Part shown: piece after piece, positions 1-7,476 of the stretch
Layout of the letters: every line of letters starts with the position of its first letter
Numbering within the stretch: position 1 is the stretch's first letter
From: DSFT01 sp032249175
GTDB lineage: Bacteria > Hydrothermota > Hydrothermia > LBFQ01 > DSFT01
Direction: 5' to 3'
Assembly: GCA_032249175.1 (NCBI GenBank)
Contig: JAVVGK010000043.1
Coordinates: 1-10,887 of the forward strand
DNA length: 10,887 nt
Program-made: the position numbers and the translations under genes
Notes under the pieces: model-generated
Database searches by the model: none
Told to the model about the DNA's origin: nothing
Seen by the model: only the letters and a program-made list of their open reading frames with translations

Positions 1-66
1 TTCCAGAAAGTGTAAATGTAAAAATAATTATTAACTCTCATTAGCTTAAGGCATCAGAATTTATCC

Positions 67-76
67 TTTAAAATTT
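67..76 (+). promoter_or_regulatory. -10-type decamer for the PATAN/roadblock gene
   Basis: TTTAAAATTT is seen exactly. Its core hexamer TAAAAT (69-74) lies 7 nt before the TTG start at 82. TTAAGG at 46-51 sits 17 nt upstream of TAAAAT and could act as a -35. The short distance implies a leaderless transcript (inference). Confidence 0.6.
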
Positions 77-81
77 AAAAC

Positions 82-738
82 TTGAAGGAAATAAGTAATG
101 AAATTCATGCTATTGATGTTATCCAAAGTATTCAAACAACAAAAACACCTCTTACAATCATTATTATTTCAGAAGGAAATAAAGCTGAAAAAATTGCTAA
201 AATTTATGTAAATGATAGAAAAATTTATCATGCTGAATATGAGAGCTATGTTGGAATTGAAGCCCTAAAAAGAATTATTAAACTTCCTATAAAACGTGTT
301 TATATTATTAAAACAAACAATTTAATAAAAGAAAAAACAATGGATCTTAAAGTTGATGAAGCATTACTAAATTTAACATTTCAAACTCAAAATTTATCAT
401 CTTTTACAACATTCATAGATGCTAACACTATTGTAAATGAATTACAAAAAATTGGCTCAATAATATGTATTTTGTATTATTTTGAAAGTGATAAATCAGA
501 AATTATTGAAATTGAATATGTTGATTTTGCTTTTTCAAATAAAAAAATAGAAATAGCGGATAGAGTTTCAGAATTTATTAAAAAATTTGGGAAATTTATA
601 GAACAGAATGAAACTTTTATTCTTGAAAGAGAAATTGTATATATTTTTCACAGGACAATAAGCACTTATCTTGTAATTGTCGCTAAGAATGATGTTCAAA
701 TTGACCTTATTAGAATTATTATTAAAAAAATAATTTAG
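82..738 (+). CDS. PATAN (DUF4388)-like plus roadblock/LC7-like two-domain protein
   Basis: This 218-residue protein has no signal peptide or membrane helix, so it is probably cytoplasmic. Residues about 5-90 follow the PATAN/DUF4388 pattern: a helix (HAIDVIQSIQ), strands, a short turn leading to IYVNDRKIYHAEYESYVGIEAL, and a second helix. Residues about 115-218 resemble a roadblock/LC7 (MglB-like) fold: an N-terminal helix (ANTIVNELQKI), strands, and the closing pattern STYLVIVAK followed by helix DLIRIIIKKI. In other bacteria such domains partner with small Ras-like MglA-type GTPases or sit in two-component networks; no GTPase lies in this window. The start is TTG at 82 because no in-frame ATG occurs before codon 87 and the promoter decamer ends just upstream. 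The gene is convergent with the Hsp20 gene, sharing a terminator hairpin. The domain calls come from pattern, not from a search. The role is unknown. Confidence 0.6.
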   Translation: MKEISNEIHAIDVIQSIQTTKTPLTIIIISEGNKAEKIAKIYVNDRKIYHAEYESYVGIEALKRIIKLPIKRVYIIKTNNLIKEKTMDLKVDEALLNLTFQTQNLSSFTTFIDANTIVNELQKIGSIICILYYFESDKSEIIEIEYVDFAFSNKKIEIADRVSEFIKKFGKFIEQNETFILEREIVYIFHRTISTYLVIVAKNDVQIDLIRIIIKKII

Positions 739-754
739 GGGCAGAAAGCCCCCT
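736..754. terminator. Hairpin terminator shared by convergent genes
   Basis: GGGGC (738-742), loop AGAAA, GCCCC (748-752) forms a perfect 5-bp stem. It overlaps the TAG stop of the plus-strand gene (736-738) and abuts the Hsp20 stop (753-755). Read on the minus strand it is followed by TAAATTATTTTTTTAAT, a good U-tract. The plus-strand tail (CTACTCTTTTAATT) is weaker. The same 15 bases recur at 1343-1357. Confidence 0.75.
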
Positions 755-1214
755 ACTCTTTTAATTCAATCTGTATTTCCCTACCTTTTTGTTTTTCAGA
801 TTTTGGAATAATTAATTTCAAAACACCATTCTTAAATTGAGCAGAAATTTTATCTATTTCAACATCAGTTGGTAATGAAATCTCAGTATGGAATTTACCA
901 TACCATATTGATTGATAATGAATTTGAGTTCTTTCTTTTCTTTCATAATGCTCTTTCTTTTCACCAGTAATTGTAAGAACATTATCTTTTACATGAACCT
1001 TTACATCTTCCTTATTTACACCTGGAAGCTCAACAATAACTTCATATCTATCATCCTCTTCAATCATATCTACATTTGGAGACCATACGATGGACTTTTT
1101 ATCTTCCAAATTTGATACCGCTTCAGAGAAGGATCTTTCAAACTCCCTAAGTAGTGAAAATGGTCTCTCAAAAATCTCATCAATTATTGACCTTCTAACA
1201 GGCAACCTTCTCAT
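753..1214 (-). CDS. Small heat-shock protein, Hsp20/alpha-crystallin family
   Basis: This 153-residue cytoplasmic protein fits the ATP-independent holdase chaperones that bind unfolding proteins as large oligomers. A variable N-terminal region (about 1-43) precedes an alpha-crystallin domain (about 44-140). VELPGVNKEDVKV (61-73) and the family-typical GVLKLIIPK (130-138) are visible, followed by the C-terminal I-x-I anchor IQI (147-149). The length is normal for the family. The ATG at 1212-1214 is fixed by a very strong Shine-Dalgarno AAAAGGAGGT (1221-1230 on the plus strand, read in reverse) 6 nt upstream. The promoter decamer lies further out, giving an untranslated leader of about 35 nt, unlike most units here. 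No CIRCE-type operator was seen. It is monocistronic and ends at a hairpin. Family assignment is secure; no specific subfamily name is justified. Confidence 0.95.
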   Translation of the reverse strand: MRRLPVRRSIIDEIFERPFSLLREFERSFSEAVSNLEDKKSIVWSPNVDMIEEDDRYEVIVELPGVNKEDVKVHVKDNVLTITGEKKEHYERKERTQIHYQSIWYGKFHTEISLPTDVEIDKISAQFKNGVLKLIIPKSEKQKGREIQIELKE

Positions 1215-1254
1215 ATTCTCACCTCCTTTTTAAGGGTTTTGTTATTTAGGGTGA

Positions 1255-1264
1255 AAATTTTAAA
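1255..1264 (-). promoter_or_regulatory. -10-type decamer for the Hsp20 gene
   Basis: Exact TTTAAAATTT on the minus strand. TAAAAT lies 42 nt before the ATG, which leaves room for a leader containing the AAAAGGAGGT ribosome-binding site. The rest of the 143-bp gap (1215-1357) is AT-rich and holds no other gene I can support. Confidence 0.5.
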
Positions 1265-1341
1265 GTTAGTTAACAGTTTATGAAAACCTTAAAAAATTTC
1301 TTTAATTTTTTATGCTTTATAATATGAAACTTTATTTTAAG

Positions 1342-1358
1342 AGGGGCAGAAAGCCCCT
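1342..1358 (-). terminator. Hairpin terminator of the outer-membrane barrel gene
   Basis: AGGGGC (1342-1347), loop AGAAA, GCCCCT (1353-1358) forms a perfect 6-bp stem whose outermost base overlaps the stop codon of the barrel gene (1358-1360). The 15-base core is identical to the hairpin at 738-752. The following minus-strand bases (CTTAAAATAAAG) are a poor U-tract, so termination may be partial, or the stem may mainly protect the mRNA 3' end. Confidence 0.6.
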
Positions 1359-2191
1359 TAATAAGAAACATTCAAACCAGCGGTAATTCCAAGCCTTGTA
1401 ACAGGTGAGTTTTTACCCATTATTGAAAATCCATAATAACCATATTCATCAGCTGCTCCCAATTTAGCCCAAACTGAAATAGGACCAGTTTTATATTTTA
1501 GATACGGCATTATTGAAAAATTAGAGGAAGAAGAAACAGTAGTGTTTCCTACTTTACCTTCTGTTTTTAATCTATAGATAAGGTCAAGTCCTAAGCTAAA
1601 AGAAGCTACTTCAGAAATTCCAAATTTATATCCTCCACCTACAATAAGTGCTAATTGATCTCCTTCATCATATTTTACATTATCTTCAGTTTTTTCTAAG
1701 GTTAAGGCGTAATTAACATTAGCATGAAAATCACCTGCTCCTGCCATAAATGGAACATTAGCTCCAAGACCAATTAAAACAGCATTCTGTCTATCTGAAT
1801 TCGGCCACTTATCTCCACTAGCTTGAGGTCCTAAATCAAGTTGAAAGCCAACAAAACCATTAAAAAATACATATGAGCCACCAAGTAATAAATTCAAGTA
1901 TTGAGGAGAAAATCCAGAACTAACAGAGGCACCAGATGAAGAAAATTGATGTTGTGAAAACTTGAAATCAACACCAGCATAAACCTTAGGACCAACCTCA
2001 GGTGAGAGAATATAGTATTTAGCATTTAGACCAAGATTTAGAATAGAAAAGGTAGCGCCAAAATCTTGGGCTTTACCGGTTGAATCATATTCTTGACTTG
2101 TAGAGCCATATCCAACATTCAGACCAGCAGAGAATTTTTCAGCATATGCGACACCAAACAATATAATCATTATGGTTATGAGCATTCTCAT
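1358..2191 (-). CDS. Outer-membrane beta-barrel protein with signal peptide
   Basis: This 277-residue protein starts with a Sec signal peptide: M-R-M, a hydrophobic core LITIMIILFGV, and an A-Y-A cleavage site before Glu18. The mature part is rich in alternating strands separated by Gly/Asn/Ser loops and ends in GITAGLNVSY. The terminal Tyr fits the aromatic end that the BAM machinery recognises in barrel proteins. The architecture resembles OmpA-transmembrane or OmpW-type small barrels, but I cannot name a family. A role as porin or structural outer-membrane protein is inferred. The ATG (2189-2191) has a strong GGAGGT site 7 nt upstream. The gene appears richer in G+C-ending codons than its neighbours, and the strong ribosome-binding site suggests high expression. 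It has its own promoter and terminator. Confidence 0.8.
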   Translation of the reverse strand: MRMLITIMIILFGVAYAEKFSAGLNVGYGSTSQEYDSTGKAQDFGATFSILNLGLNAKYYILSPEVGPKVYAGVDFKFSQHQFSSSGASVSSGFSPQYLNLLLGGSYVFFNGFVGFQLDLGPQASGDKWPNSDRQNAVLIGLGANVPFMAGAGDFHANVNYALTLEKTEDNVKYDEGDQLALIVGGGYKFGISEVASFSLGLDLIYRLKTEGKVGNTTVSSSSNFSIMPYLKYKTGPISVWAKLGAADEYGYYGFSIMGKNSPVTRLGITAGLNVSY

Positions 2192-2211
2192 ATTCTTTAC
2201 CTCCTTTTGTA

Positions 2212-2221
2212 AAGTTTTAAA
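2212..2221 (-). promoter_or_regulatory. -10-type decamer variant for the barrel gene
   Basis: TTTAAAACTT on the minus strand, a one-base variant of the window's TTTAAAATTT. TAAAAC lies 22 nt before the ATG, with the GGAGGT site between them. TTATTA sits 17 nt upstream as a possible -35. It lies in the 72-bp gap after uvrA. Confidence 0.45.
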
Positions 2222-2263
2222 AGTTTAAGGCATAGCTAATAAAATGCTCAAAAAACAAAAATT

Positions 2264-5077
2264 TTATTTTGGTATATAGGTCAAAATTCTTTTACGATCT
2301 TTTTCTAAAACTTTTTTAAGATAATATCCTGTATATGAATTATTACAATTAGCAACATCTTCTGGTGTCCCTTCTGCTACAATATATCCACCTTTATCTC
2401 CGCCCTCAGGTCCCAAATCTATTACCCAATCAGCACATTTTATTACATCTAAATTATGCTCAATAACAATAACAGTATTTCCTTTATCTACAAGTCTTTG
2501 TAAAACATCTATCAATTTTTTAACATCATCAAAATGTAATCCTGTTGTAGGCTCATCAAGAATATATAAAGTTCTTCCTGTATCAACTTTACTTAATTCT
2601 TTCGCTAATTTTATTCTTTGGGCTTCACCACCTGAAAGTGTCGTTGCAGGTTGTCCAAGTTTAATATATCCAAGTCCAACATCTTCCAAAAGCTTTAATT
2701 TTCTATAAATTTTTGGAATATCTTCAAAGAATTTTAATGCCGATGAAACAGTCATATCCAAAACATCCGCTATATTTTTATCTTTATATCTAACCTCTAA
2801 GGTTTCAGAATTATATCTCTTTCCTTTACAAACTTCACATGGAACATAAATATCTGGTAAAAAGTACATTTCAACCTTAATATAACCTTCACCATTACAA
2901 GCTGAGCATCTTCCTTCCTCTTTATTAAATGAAAATCTTCCCTTACTATAACCTCTTGCTCTTGCTTCTTTTGTTAATGAAAAAACTTCTCTTATATCTG
3001 TAAATACACCTGTATATGTTGCGGGATTGCTTCTTGGCGTTCTACCAATAGGTGATTGGTCAACATTTATAACTTTATCAATATACTCTAAACCTTCAAT
3101 CCTATCATATTCAAGTGGTTGCTCCTTTGATTTATAAAGCTCCCTTTTTAATGCTTTATACAATGTATCAATAATTAAGGATGATTTGCCACTACCAGAA
3201 ACGCCTGTTATGACAACAAAAAGTCCAATTGGAATTTTTAAATTTATATTCTTTAAATTGTTTCCTCTTGCTCCATATAATGTTAAGAAAAATTTAGAAG
3301 GTTTTCTTCTTGTTATTGGAATAGGTATAGATAATTCACCAAGAAGATATTTAGCAGTTAATGATTTATCTTTAAATTTTTCTAATTCATTTGGCTTACC
3401 ATATGCAACAACATAACCACCATTTTCACCTGCATAAGGTCCAAGGTCAATTATATAATCAGCTTGTCTAATTGTATTTTCATCATGCTCAACAACAATA
3501 ACAGTATTTCCTAAATCTCTTAATTGTTTTAATGTATTTATAAGCCTTTGAGTATCTCTTGGATGCAAACCTATACTTGGCTCATCAAGAATATAAATTA
3601 CACCTGTTAATCCTGAACCTATTTGTGTAGCAAGTCTAACTCTCTGCTCTTCTCCACCAGATAAACTTTCAGTCGTTCTATCTAAGGTTAGATAATCAAG
3701 TCCAACTTCAATTAAGAATTTTAATCTACTCTTTATTTCTTTAATAATTTTCTCTGCAATAATTTTTGACTTTTCATTTTCAAATGTTAAATTTTCAAGA
3801 AAATCATAAGCATCCTTAACACTCATTTTTGTAAATTCCCATATATTTATACCATTTACTTTAACGCAAAGTGCTTCCTCCTTCAATCTTGCGCCATTAC
3901 AAACAGGACACTTTACATAAATCATATATTTTTCAATTTCTTCCTTTATAAATTCAGAATCCGTTTCATTATACCTTCTGTAAAGATAAGGAATTACACC
4001 TTCCCAATAAGTGTAATGATTTGTCCCATATAAAACTGCTTCTTTAAATGATTCGGGAAGTTCTTTCCAAGGTTTTTTTAAATTAACATTATAAATCCTT
4101 GATAATTCTAACAAGTATTCCTTAATGCGGAAATTTGGCTCACCAATAGGCTCAATAGCTCCTTCTAAAATACTTAAATTTTCATCTTTAATAAGTAAGC
4201 TTGGGTCTATTTCTATTTTAAATCCTAAACCATGACATTCAGGACATGCTCCATAAGGACTATTAAATGAAAATAATCTTGGCTCAAGCTCACTTAAAGA
4301 AAATTCACATTTTGGACAAGATAAATGCTCTGAAAAAATTATTTCTTTAACACTATCATTTTCACTATATTCAACAATTACAAGACCATTTGCCTCTTTT
4401 AATGAAAATTCTATACTTTCAAATAATCTTTGCTTTACCTCCTCTCTCAAAACAATTCTATCAATTATAATATCAATATTGTGTTTTTTATTTTTATCAA
4501 GTTCAGGAATTTCTTCAATATAAATTTCGCCATCTATTCTAAATTTATTAAATCCCATTCTCAAATACTTTTCAAATAATTTTTTATATTCTCCCTTTTT
4601 CCCTCTTACAACAGGTGCCATTATTGTAATTCTTGTTCCAATTGGAAAACTTAAAACCTTATTTACAATTTCATCTATGCTCCACTTTTGTAAAGGAATA
4701 TCATCCTTAGGACAATAAGGAATTCCAACCCTTGCGAAAAGCAATCTTAAATAATCATATATTTCAGTAGTTGTAGCAACTGTTGAACGCGGATTTTTTT
4801 GAATTTTCCTCTGCTCAATAGCGATAGCAGGCGAAAGCCCCTCTATACTATCAACATCAGGCTTTTCCATTATTCCAAGAAATTGACGAGCATAAGCACT
4901 TAAACTTTCAACATATCTTCTTTGACCTTCTGCGTAAATTGTTTCAAATGCTAATGAAGATTTACCACTTCCAGAAACACCTGTTATTACAACAAGCTTT
5001 CCTCTTGGAATTTTAACATTTATATTTTTAAGATTATTTTGTCTTGCTCCTGTTATAATTATGTACTTTTTTTCCAT
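2264..5077 (-). CDS. uvrA: UvrABC excinuclease subunit A (DNA damage recognition ATPase)
   Basis: UvrA finds bulky DNA lesions and loads UvrB in nucleotide excision repair. With the ATG at 5075-5077 the protein has 937 residues, the normal length. The two ABC cassettes are complete: Walker A GVSGSGKS (33-40) and GVSGSGKSS (625-633), signatures LSGGE (472-476 and 814-818), and Walker B ILDEP (496-500 and 839-843). Zinc modules are visible as Cys254/257/278/281 and Cys724/727/747/750, plus Cys390/393. The frame stays open upstream to 5170, but those 31 extra codons overlap the preceding hydrolase gene and do not look like UvrA. MEKKYIIITGARQNNLKN matches the usual N-terminus. The decamer CTTAAAATTT lies 13 nt before the ATG and no Shine-Dalgarno is visible, so the leader should be very short. 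uvrB and uvrC are not in the window. Confidence 0.97.
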   Translation of the reverse strand: MEKKYIIITGARQNNLKNINVKIPRGKLVVITGVSGSGKSSLAFETIYAEGQRRYVESLSAYARQFLGIMEKPDVDSIEGLSPAIAIEQRKIQKNPRSTVATTTEIYDYLRLLFARVGIPYCPKDDIPLQKWSIDEIVNKVLSFPIGTRITIMAPVVRGKKGEYKKLFEKYLRMGFNKFRIDGEIYIEEIPELDKNKKHNIDIIIDRIVLREEVKQRLFESIEFSLKEANGLVIVEYSENDSVKEIIFSEHLSCPKCEFSLSELEPRLFSFNSPYGACPECHGLGFKIEIDPSLLIKDENLSILEGAIEPIGEPNFRIKEYLLELSRIYNVNLKKPWKELPESFKEAVLYGTNHYTYWEGVIPYLYRRYNETDSEFIKEEIEKYMIYVKCPVCNGARLKEEALCVKVNGINIWEFTKMSVKDAYDFLENLTFENEKSKIIAEKIIKEIKSRLKFLIEVGLDYLTLDRTTESLSGGEEQRVRLATQIGSGLTGVIYILDEPSIGLHPRDTQRLINTLKQLRDLGNTVIVVEHDENTIRQADYIIDLGPYAGENGGYVVAYGKPNELEKFKDKSLTAKYLLGELSIPIPITRRKPSKFFLTLYGARGNNLKNINLKIPIGLFVVITGVSGSGKSSLIIDTLYKALKRELYKSKEQPLEYDRIEGLEYIDKVINVDQSPIGRTPRSNPATYTGVFTDIREVFSLTKEARARGYSKGRFSFNKEEGRCSACNGEGYIKVEMYFLPDIYVPCEVCKGKRYNSETLEVRYKDKNIADVLDMTVSSALKFFEDIPKIYRKLKLLEDVGLGYIKLGQPATTLSGGEAQRIKLAKELSKVDTGRTLYILDEPTTGLHFDDVKKLIDVLQRLVDKGNTVIVIEHNLDVIKCADWVIDLGPEGGDKGGYIVAEGTPEDVANCNNSYTGYYLKKVLEKDRKRILTYIPK

Positions 5078-5088
5078 AATAAAGTCTA

Positions 5089-5098
5089 AAATTTTAAG
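5089..5098 (-). promoter_or_regulatory. -10-type decamer for uvrA
   Basis: CTTAAAATTT on the minus strand. The hexamer TAAAAT is 13 nt before the proposed uvrA ATG, so a leader of only about 6 nt is expected. Its place in the 58-bp gap after the hydrolase gene supports separate transcription and the shorter uvrA start. Confidence 0.5.
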
Positions 5099-5135
5099 GG
5101 TAAAGCGAAGCTGTTGAAAAAGCGAAAAATATGAG

Positions 5136-5936
5136 TTAAGAGCAAATGACTTTTGGTTTATTATCTTCAATAATTAAATTTCCAATTTTTGGCTCTCTAT
5201 CATGCTCAAAAATCATTAAGTAATTGTTTTTTAAAATTAAGTTATAAATTTTATAACGAGCATATAAACTATCAACAGGATACAAATCATAACCCATAAT
5301 ATAAGGATAATTAATATGGTGAATTGTAGGGACTAAATCTGCCATAAAAATCAAACCTTTACCAAACCTTTCAATAATAACAACTTGATGACCTCTTGTA
5401 TGCCCACCTGTTAAAACTAAATATATTCCATCCTCAACTTTATAATCACCTTCAATTAAAATCAATCTGTCTTTTATTGGCTCAATTCTTTCTTTAATAT
5501 AACTTGCTCTGCTTCTTAAATGTGGGAAATTGGCATCTTGCCACTCCATAGACTGAACAATTACCTTTGCCTTCTTAAAGTTATAATTTACATAACCTGC
5601 CATATGGTCAAAATGTAAATGTGTAGCAATAATATAATCAACATCTTCTGGTCCAAAATCTAAACTATAAAATAAATCCTCTTCTTTAACATCGTAAATA
5701 TCTTTGAACTTTTCATCCCAATTTTTACCAATTCCAACATCAATTAAATAAATATGTTTATTTGTTTTTACTAATAATGGATGACTTGCCATAGGTATTC
5801 TATTCCTTTCATCAGGTTTTATTAACTTTTCCCATATAACTTTTGGAACAACACCAAACATCGCACCACCATCAAGTGCAAATTTACCTCCATTTAAATG
5901 ATAAATTTCCCAATCACCAACTTTAAGAACATTCAT
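5136..5936 (-). CDS. Metallo-beta-lactamase-fold hydrolase (lactonase-like)
   Basis: This 266-residue protein has no signal peptide and is probably a cytoplasmic, dinuclear metal-dependent hydrolase. Visible metal ligands are H106-x-H108-x-D110-H111 in THLHFDHMAG, H179 in TGGHTRGH, D200 in FMADLVPT, and H245 in IFEHD. The length, the spacing and the N-terminal GGxFxLDGGAMFGVVPKxxW block resemble the branch that contains N-acyl-homoserine lactonases and related MBL hydrolases. The substrate cannot be told from sequence, and quorum quenching should not be assumed. It is the third gene of an operon: its ATG overlaps the stop of the preceding gene (ATGA), and GAGGTGG lies 7 nt upstream, inside that gene's last codons. 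A metallo-hydrolase downstream of two small unknown paralogs is an unusual pairing. Confidence 0.9.
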   Translation of the reverse strand: MNVLKVGDWEIYHLNGGKFALDGGAMFGVVPKVIWEKLIKPDERNRIPMASHPLLVKTNKHIYLIDVGIGKNWDEKFKDIYDVKEEDLFYSLDFGPEDVDYIIATHLHFDHMAGYVNYNFKKAKVIVQSMEWQDANFPHLRSRASYIKERIEPIKDRLILIEGDYKVEDGIYLVLTGGHTRGHQVVIIERFGKGLIFMADLVPTIHHINYPYIMGYDLYPVDSLYARYKIYNLILKNNYLMIFEHDREPKIGNLIIEDNKPKVICS

Positions 5937-6319
5937 TTCAGTTCCACCTCATATATACATATATTTTTATCTTTCACTAAACGAGCAATGATAATTCTTG
6001 AAAAATAATCAAATTTGTAGTTGTTGTAAATAGTTTTTGCTTTGCTTGTATGATCTATGAAAAAATAGTTATTTTTATAGCCTAAGACAAATGTCCAACC
6101 ATCTGCTGAAAGCTTATATTTTAAATCTTTTATTAAGAAAACGAAATTTTGAATTTTGAAATTTTTTATATCTAAAATTTTTGGTTCTTCAATTTTACTT
6201 TCAGTTAAAATGAGATTTTTAACATTTTTAAACTCACTTAAACAAATAGAATTATTTTTATCAAGTTTTCCACCATTTAAACTATTTAAAGATATTTCAA
6301 GTAATAAAAACCAAATCAT
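5933..6319 (-). CDS. Unknown protein, second of two tandem paralogs
   Basis: I do not recognise this 128-residue protein. It begins with a short hydrophobic stretch (MIWFLLLEI) and then LNGGKLDKNNSICLSEF. It aligns along most of its length with the protein encoded just upstream: GG-x-L-x(3)-N-x-IC-x-SEF near the start, the IKNFKIQNF segment, a KLSAD-type turn, FFID, and a closing KDKNICIY. Cys26 and Cys121 are the residues shared with the paralog and could form a disulfide if the protein is exported. The ATG overlaps the preceding stop (ATGA), and GGAGG (6327-6331, read in reverse) lies 7 nt upstream. Export is uncertain because the hydrophobic start is short and lacks positive charges. Confidence 0.7.
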   Translation of the reverse strand: MIWFLLLEISLNSLNGGKLDKNNSICLSEFKNVKNLILTESKIEEPKILDIKNFKIQNFVFLIKDLKYKLSADGWTFVLGYKNNYFFIDHTSKAKTIYNNYKFDYFSRIIIARLVKDKNICIYEVELK

Positions 6320-6708
6320 TTTTTATCCTCCTTTTTTGGTCTAAATGAATATATACAAACATGGTCTTTTAAGTATCTAACCGCTAAATACCTTGTAAAT
6401 AGAAATATAACTAAACTATCAACTTGAACTCTCATTCTACTTTCAGGGTCAATATAAATTTCAATTTCATCTGATTTAATAATTCTTAAAAATTTATTAT
6501 CACTTGCCTTTAAAAATATGCTTCTTCTAATTTTATCCCAATTTTCAACCTTAAAATAATTTAACACATCAAATTCAAAACCCTTTGAAAAAATTTCCTC
6601 TGGAAACGAGCCAGCAAATTTACTAAATTCACTATGACAAATTTGATTATCCTCCTCTAAAATGCCTCCATCAAGAACCATAAACTGACTAAAAACGAAA
6701 ATTAACAT
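6316..6708 (-). CDS. Unknown protein, first of two tandem paralogs
   Basis: This 130-residue protein is not recognised. A short hydrophobic start (MLIFVFSQFMVL) precedes DGGILEEDNQICHSEF. The middle is mixed alpha/beta, and the end is FTRYLAVRYLKDHVCIY followed by a lysine-rich tail. It shares Cys24 and Cys118, and several motifs, with the next gene in the operon, so the pair arose by duplication and then diverged strongly. It is the first gene of the operon that includes the metallo-hydrolase. An in-frame TAA inside the promoter decamer prevents upstream extension, so ATG 6706-6708 is the likely start, only 6 nt from TAAAAT and without a ribosome-binding site. The lysine-rich end partly reflects the overlapping GGAGG site of the next gene. 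Confidence 0.7.
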   Translation of the reverse strand: MLIFVFSQFMVLDGGILEEDNQICHSEFSKFAGSFPEEIFSKGFEFDVLNYFKVENWDKIRRSIFLKASDNKFLRIIKSDEIEIYIDPESRMRVQVDSLVIFLFTRYLAVRYLKDHVCIYSFRPKKEDKK

Positions 6709-6712
6709 ACGA

Positions 6713-6722
6713 AAATTTTAAA
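6713..6722 (-). promoter_or_regulatory. -10-type decamer for the paralog/hydrolase operon
   Basis: Exact TTTAAAATTT on the minus strand. TAAAAT is 6 nt before the ATG at 6708, so a leaderless mRNA is expected. TTAAAA lies 17 nt further upstream as a possible -35. The whole gap to the preceding gene is only 39 bp. Confidence 0.6.
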
Positions 6723-6747
6723 GTTTGGACTTAATGCTTTTAACTAC

Positions 6748-7470
6748 TTACTTAAAAACCTTTTTCCCATCAATTATATATATTCCTCTTCTCGTGTTAT
6801 TAACTTTCCTTCCTGTTATGTCATAAGTGCCTTTTATAAGTTTTTTATTTTCAATTTTTTCTGATATACTAATTGAGCTTAAAATTTTTCCGCTTAATAT
6901 AGGTATTTTATTTGTCCAAGTAAATGAATTTTTATAATAAGTTTGATATAATGAATCTTGAAACATTCTAATTAACCCAAAATTAGCAATATAGGAATAT
7001 GTAAGAACTTCCGTTTGATTTATAGAATCTAAATAATTTCCTGTAAGTATAATTTTGGAATGTAAATGTAATTTCACAAAAATGGGATTTATAGATTCTA
7101 CTTTTGCTATTGATGGTTTGAAAATGATTGTATCTAATATGCTATCTCCATCTATGTCTAAAAATGGTAGTTTCGTATTTAGCATAATAAAACAAGTATC
7201 CCAAGCTTGCCAACTATCATTTATATTAGGATTGAATTTAGCAAATATAATTCTTTGATTGTGATAATAATTATTCCCTGTCCAAATAAAAGTAGAATCA
7301 TTATTTGAGCGAATTTTAACAAGCTTTCCATTTATATTAAAGCAAAATCCATATAATGGCATATTCATTATAGATATTACACTATCTGCTTGTGTTGAAG
7401 TTTTTATATTAAAATTATAAACATCATATAGCCAAAAATTCCCAATTGTCAGTCCTAGGTAGTTTAACAT
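6748..7470 (-). CDS. Unknown protein with a type IX secretion-like C-terminal tail
   Basis: This 240-residue protein ends in GTYDITGRKV, a short linker, and RGIYIIDGKKVFK (residues 214-240). This closely follows the YDxxGRxV...GIYxxxxxGKxxxK pattern of type IX secretion sorting domains, which send proteins across the outer membrane in Bacteroidota and related phyla. Here the domain is short and ends directly in Lys. DIDGDSILD (105-113) resembles a calcium-binding DxDGDxxxD loop. The rest is strand-rich and unrecognised, beginning with LTIGNFWLYD, a motif often found just after the leader in secreted proteins. Oddly, there is no signal peptide: ATG 7468-7470 is preceded only by promoter sequence, with an in-frame TGA further up. 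The 5' part may have been lost, or the protein may stay inside. CTTAAAATTT lies 8 nt upstream. It is divergent from the YceI-like gene. Confidence 0.65.
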   Translation of the reverse strand: MLNYLGLTIGNFWLYDVYNFNIKTSTQADSVISIMNMPLYGFCFNINGKLVKIRSNNDSTFIWTGNNYYHNQRIIFAKFNPNINDSWQAWDTCFIMLNTKLPFLDIDGDSILDTIIFKPSIAKVESINPIFVKLHLHSKIILTGNYLDSINQTEVLTYSYIANFGLIRMFQDSLYQTYYKNSFTWTNKIPILSGKILSSISISEKIENKKLIKGTYDITGRKVNNTRRGIYIIDGKKVFK

Positions 7471-7476
7471 AGTATC

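Noticed and set aside
1..44. Possible end of an upstream gene (plus strand, ...VNVKIIINSH, stop 42-44) or start of a divergent minus-strand gene at 41
   Set aside because: Both frames are too short to judge and neither shows a recognisable motif. Only sequence to the left could decide.
912..1115. Plus-strand open frame opposite the Hsp20 gene
   Set aside because: It is a shadow frame. The minus strand encodes a textbook alpha-crystallin domain over the same bases.
1231..1264. Third copy of the TTAGGGT element upstream of Hsp20
   Set aside because: Only TTAGGGT and part of the A-rich tail match, and the hairpin and GG-AG block are absent. This is likely chance.
1311..1385. Plus-strand mini-gene preceded by TATAAT (ATG at 1324, about 20 codons), resembling the start of the lipoprotein gene
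   Set aside because: It runs through the terminator hairpin into the barrel gene on the opposite strand, has no spacing for a leaderless start, and encodes a low-complexity basic peptide.
5078..5170. Longer uvrA start giving 31 extra N-terminal residues
   Set aside because: The extension overlaps the metallo-hydrolase 3' end, does not resemble UvrA, and contains the uvrA promoter decamer. The ATG at 5075-5077 gives the normal N-terminus.
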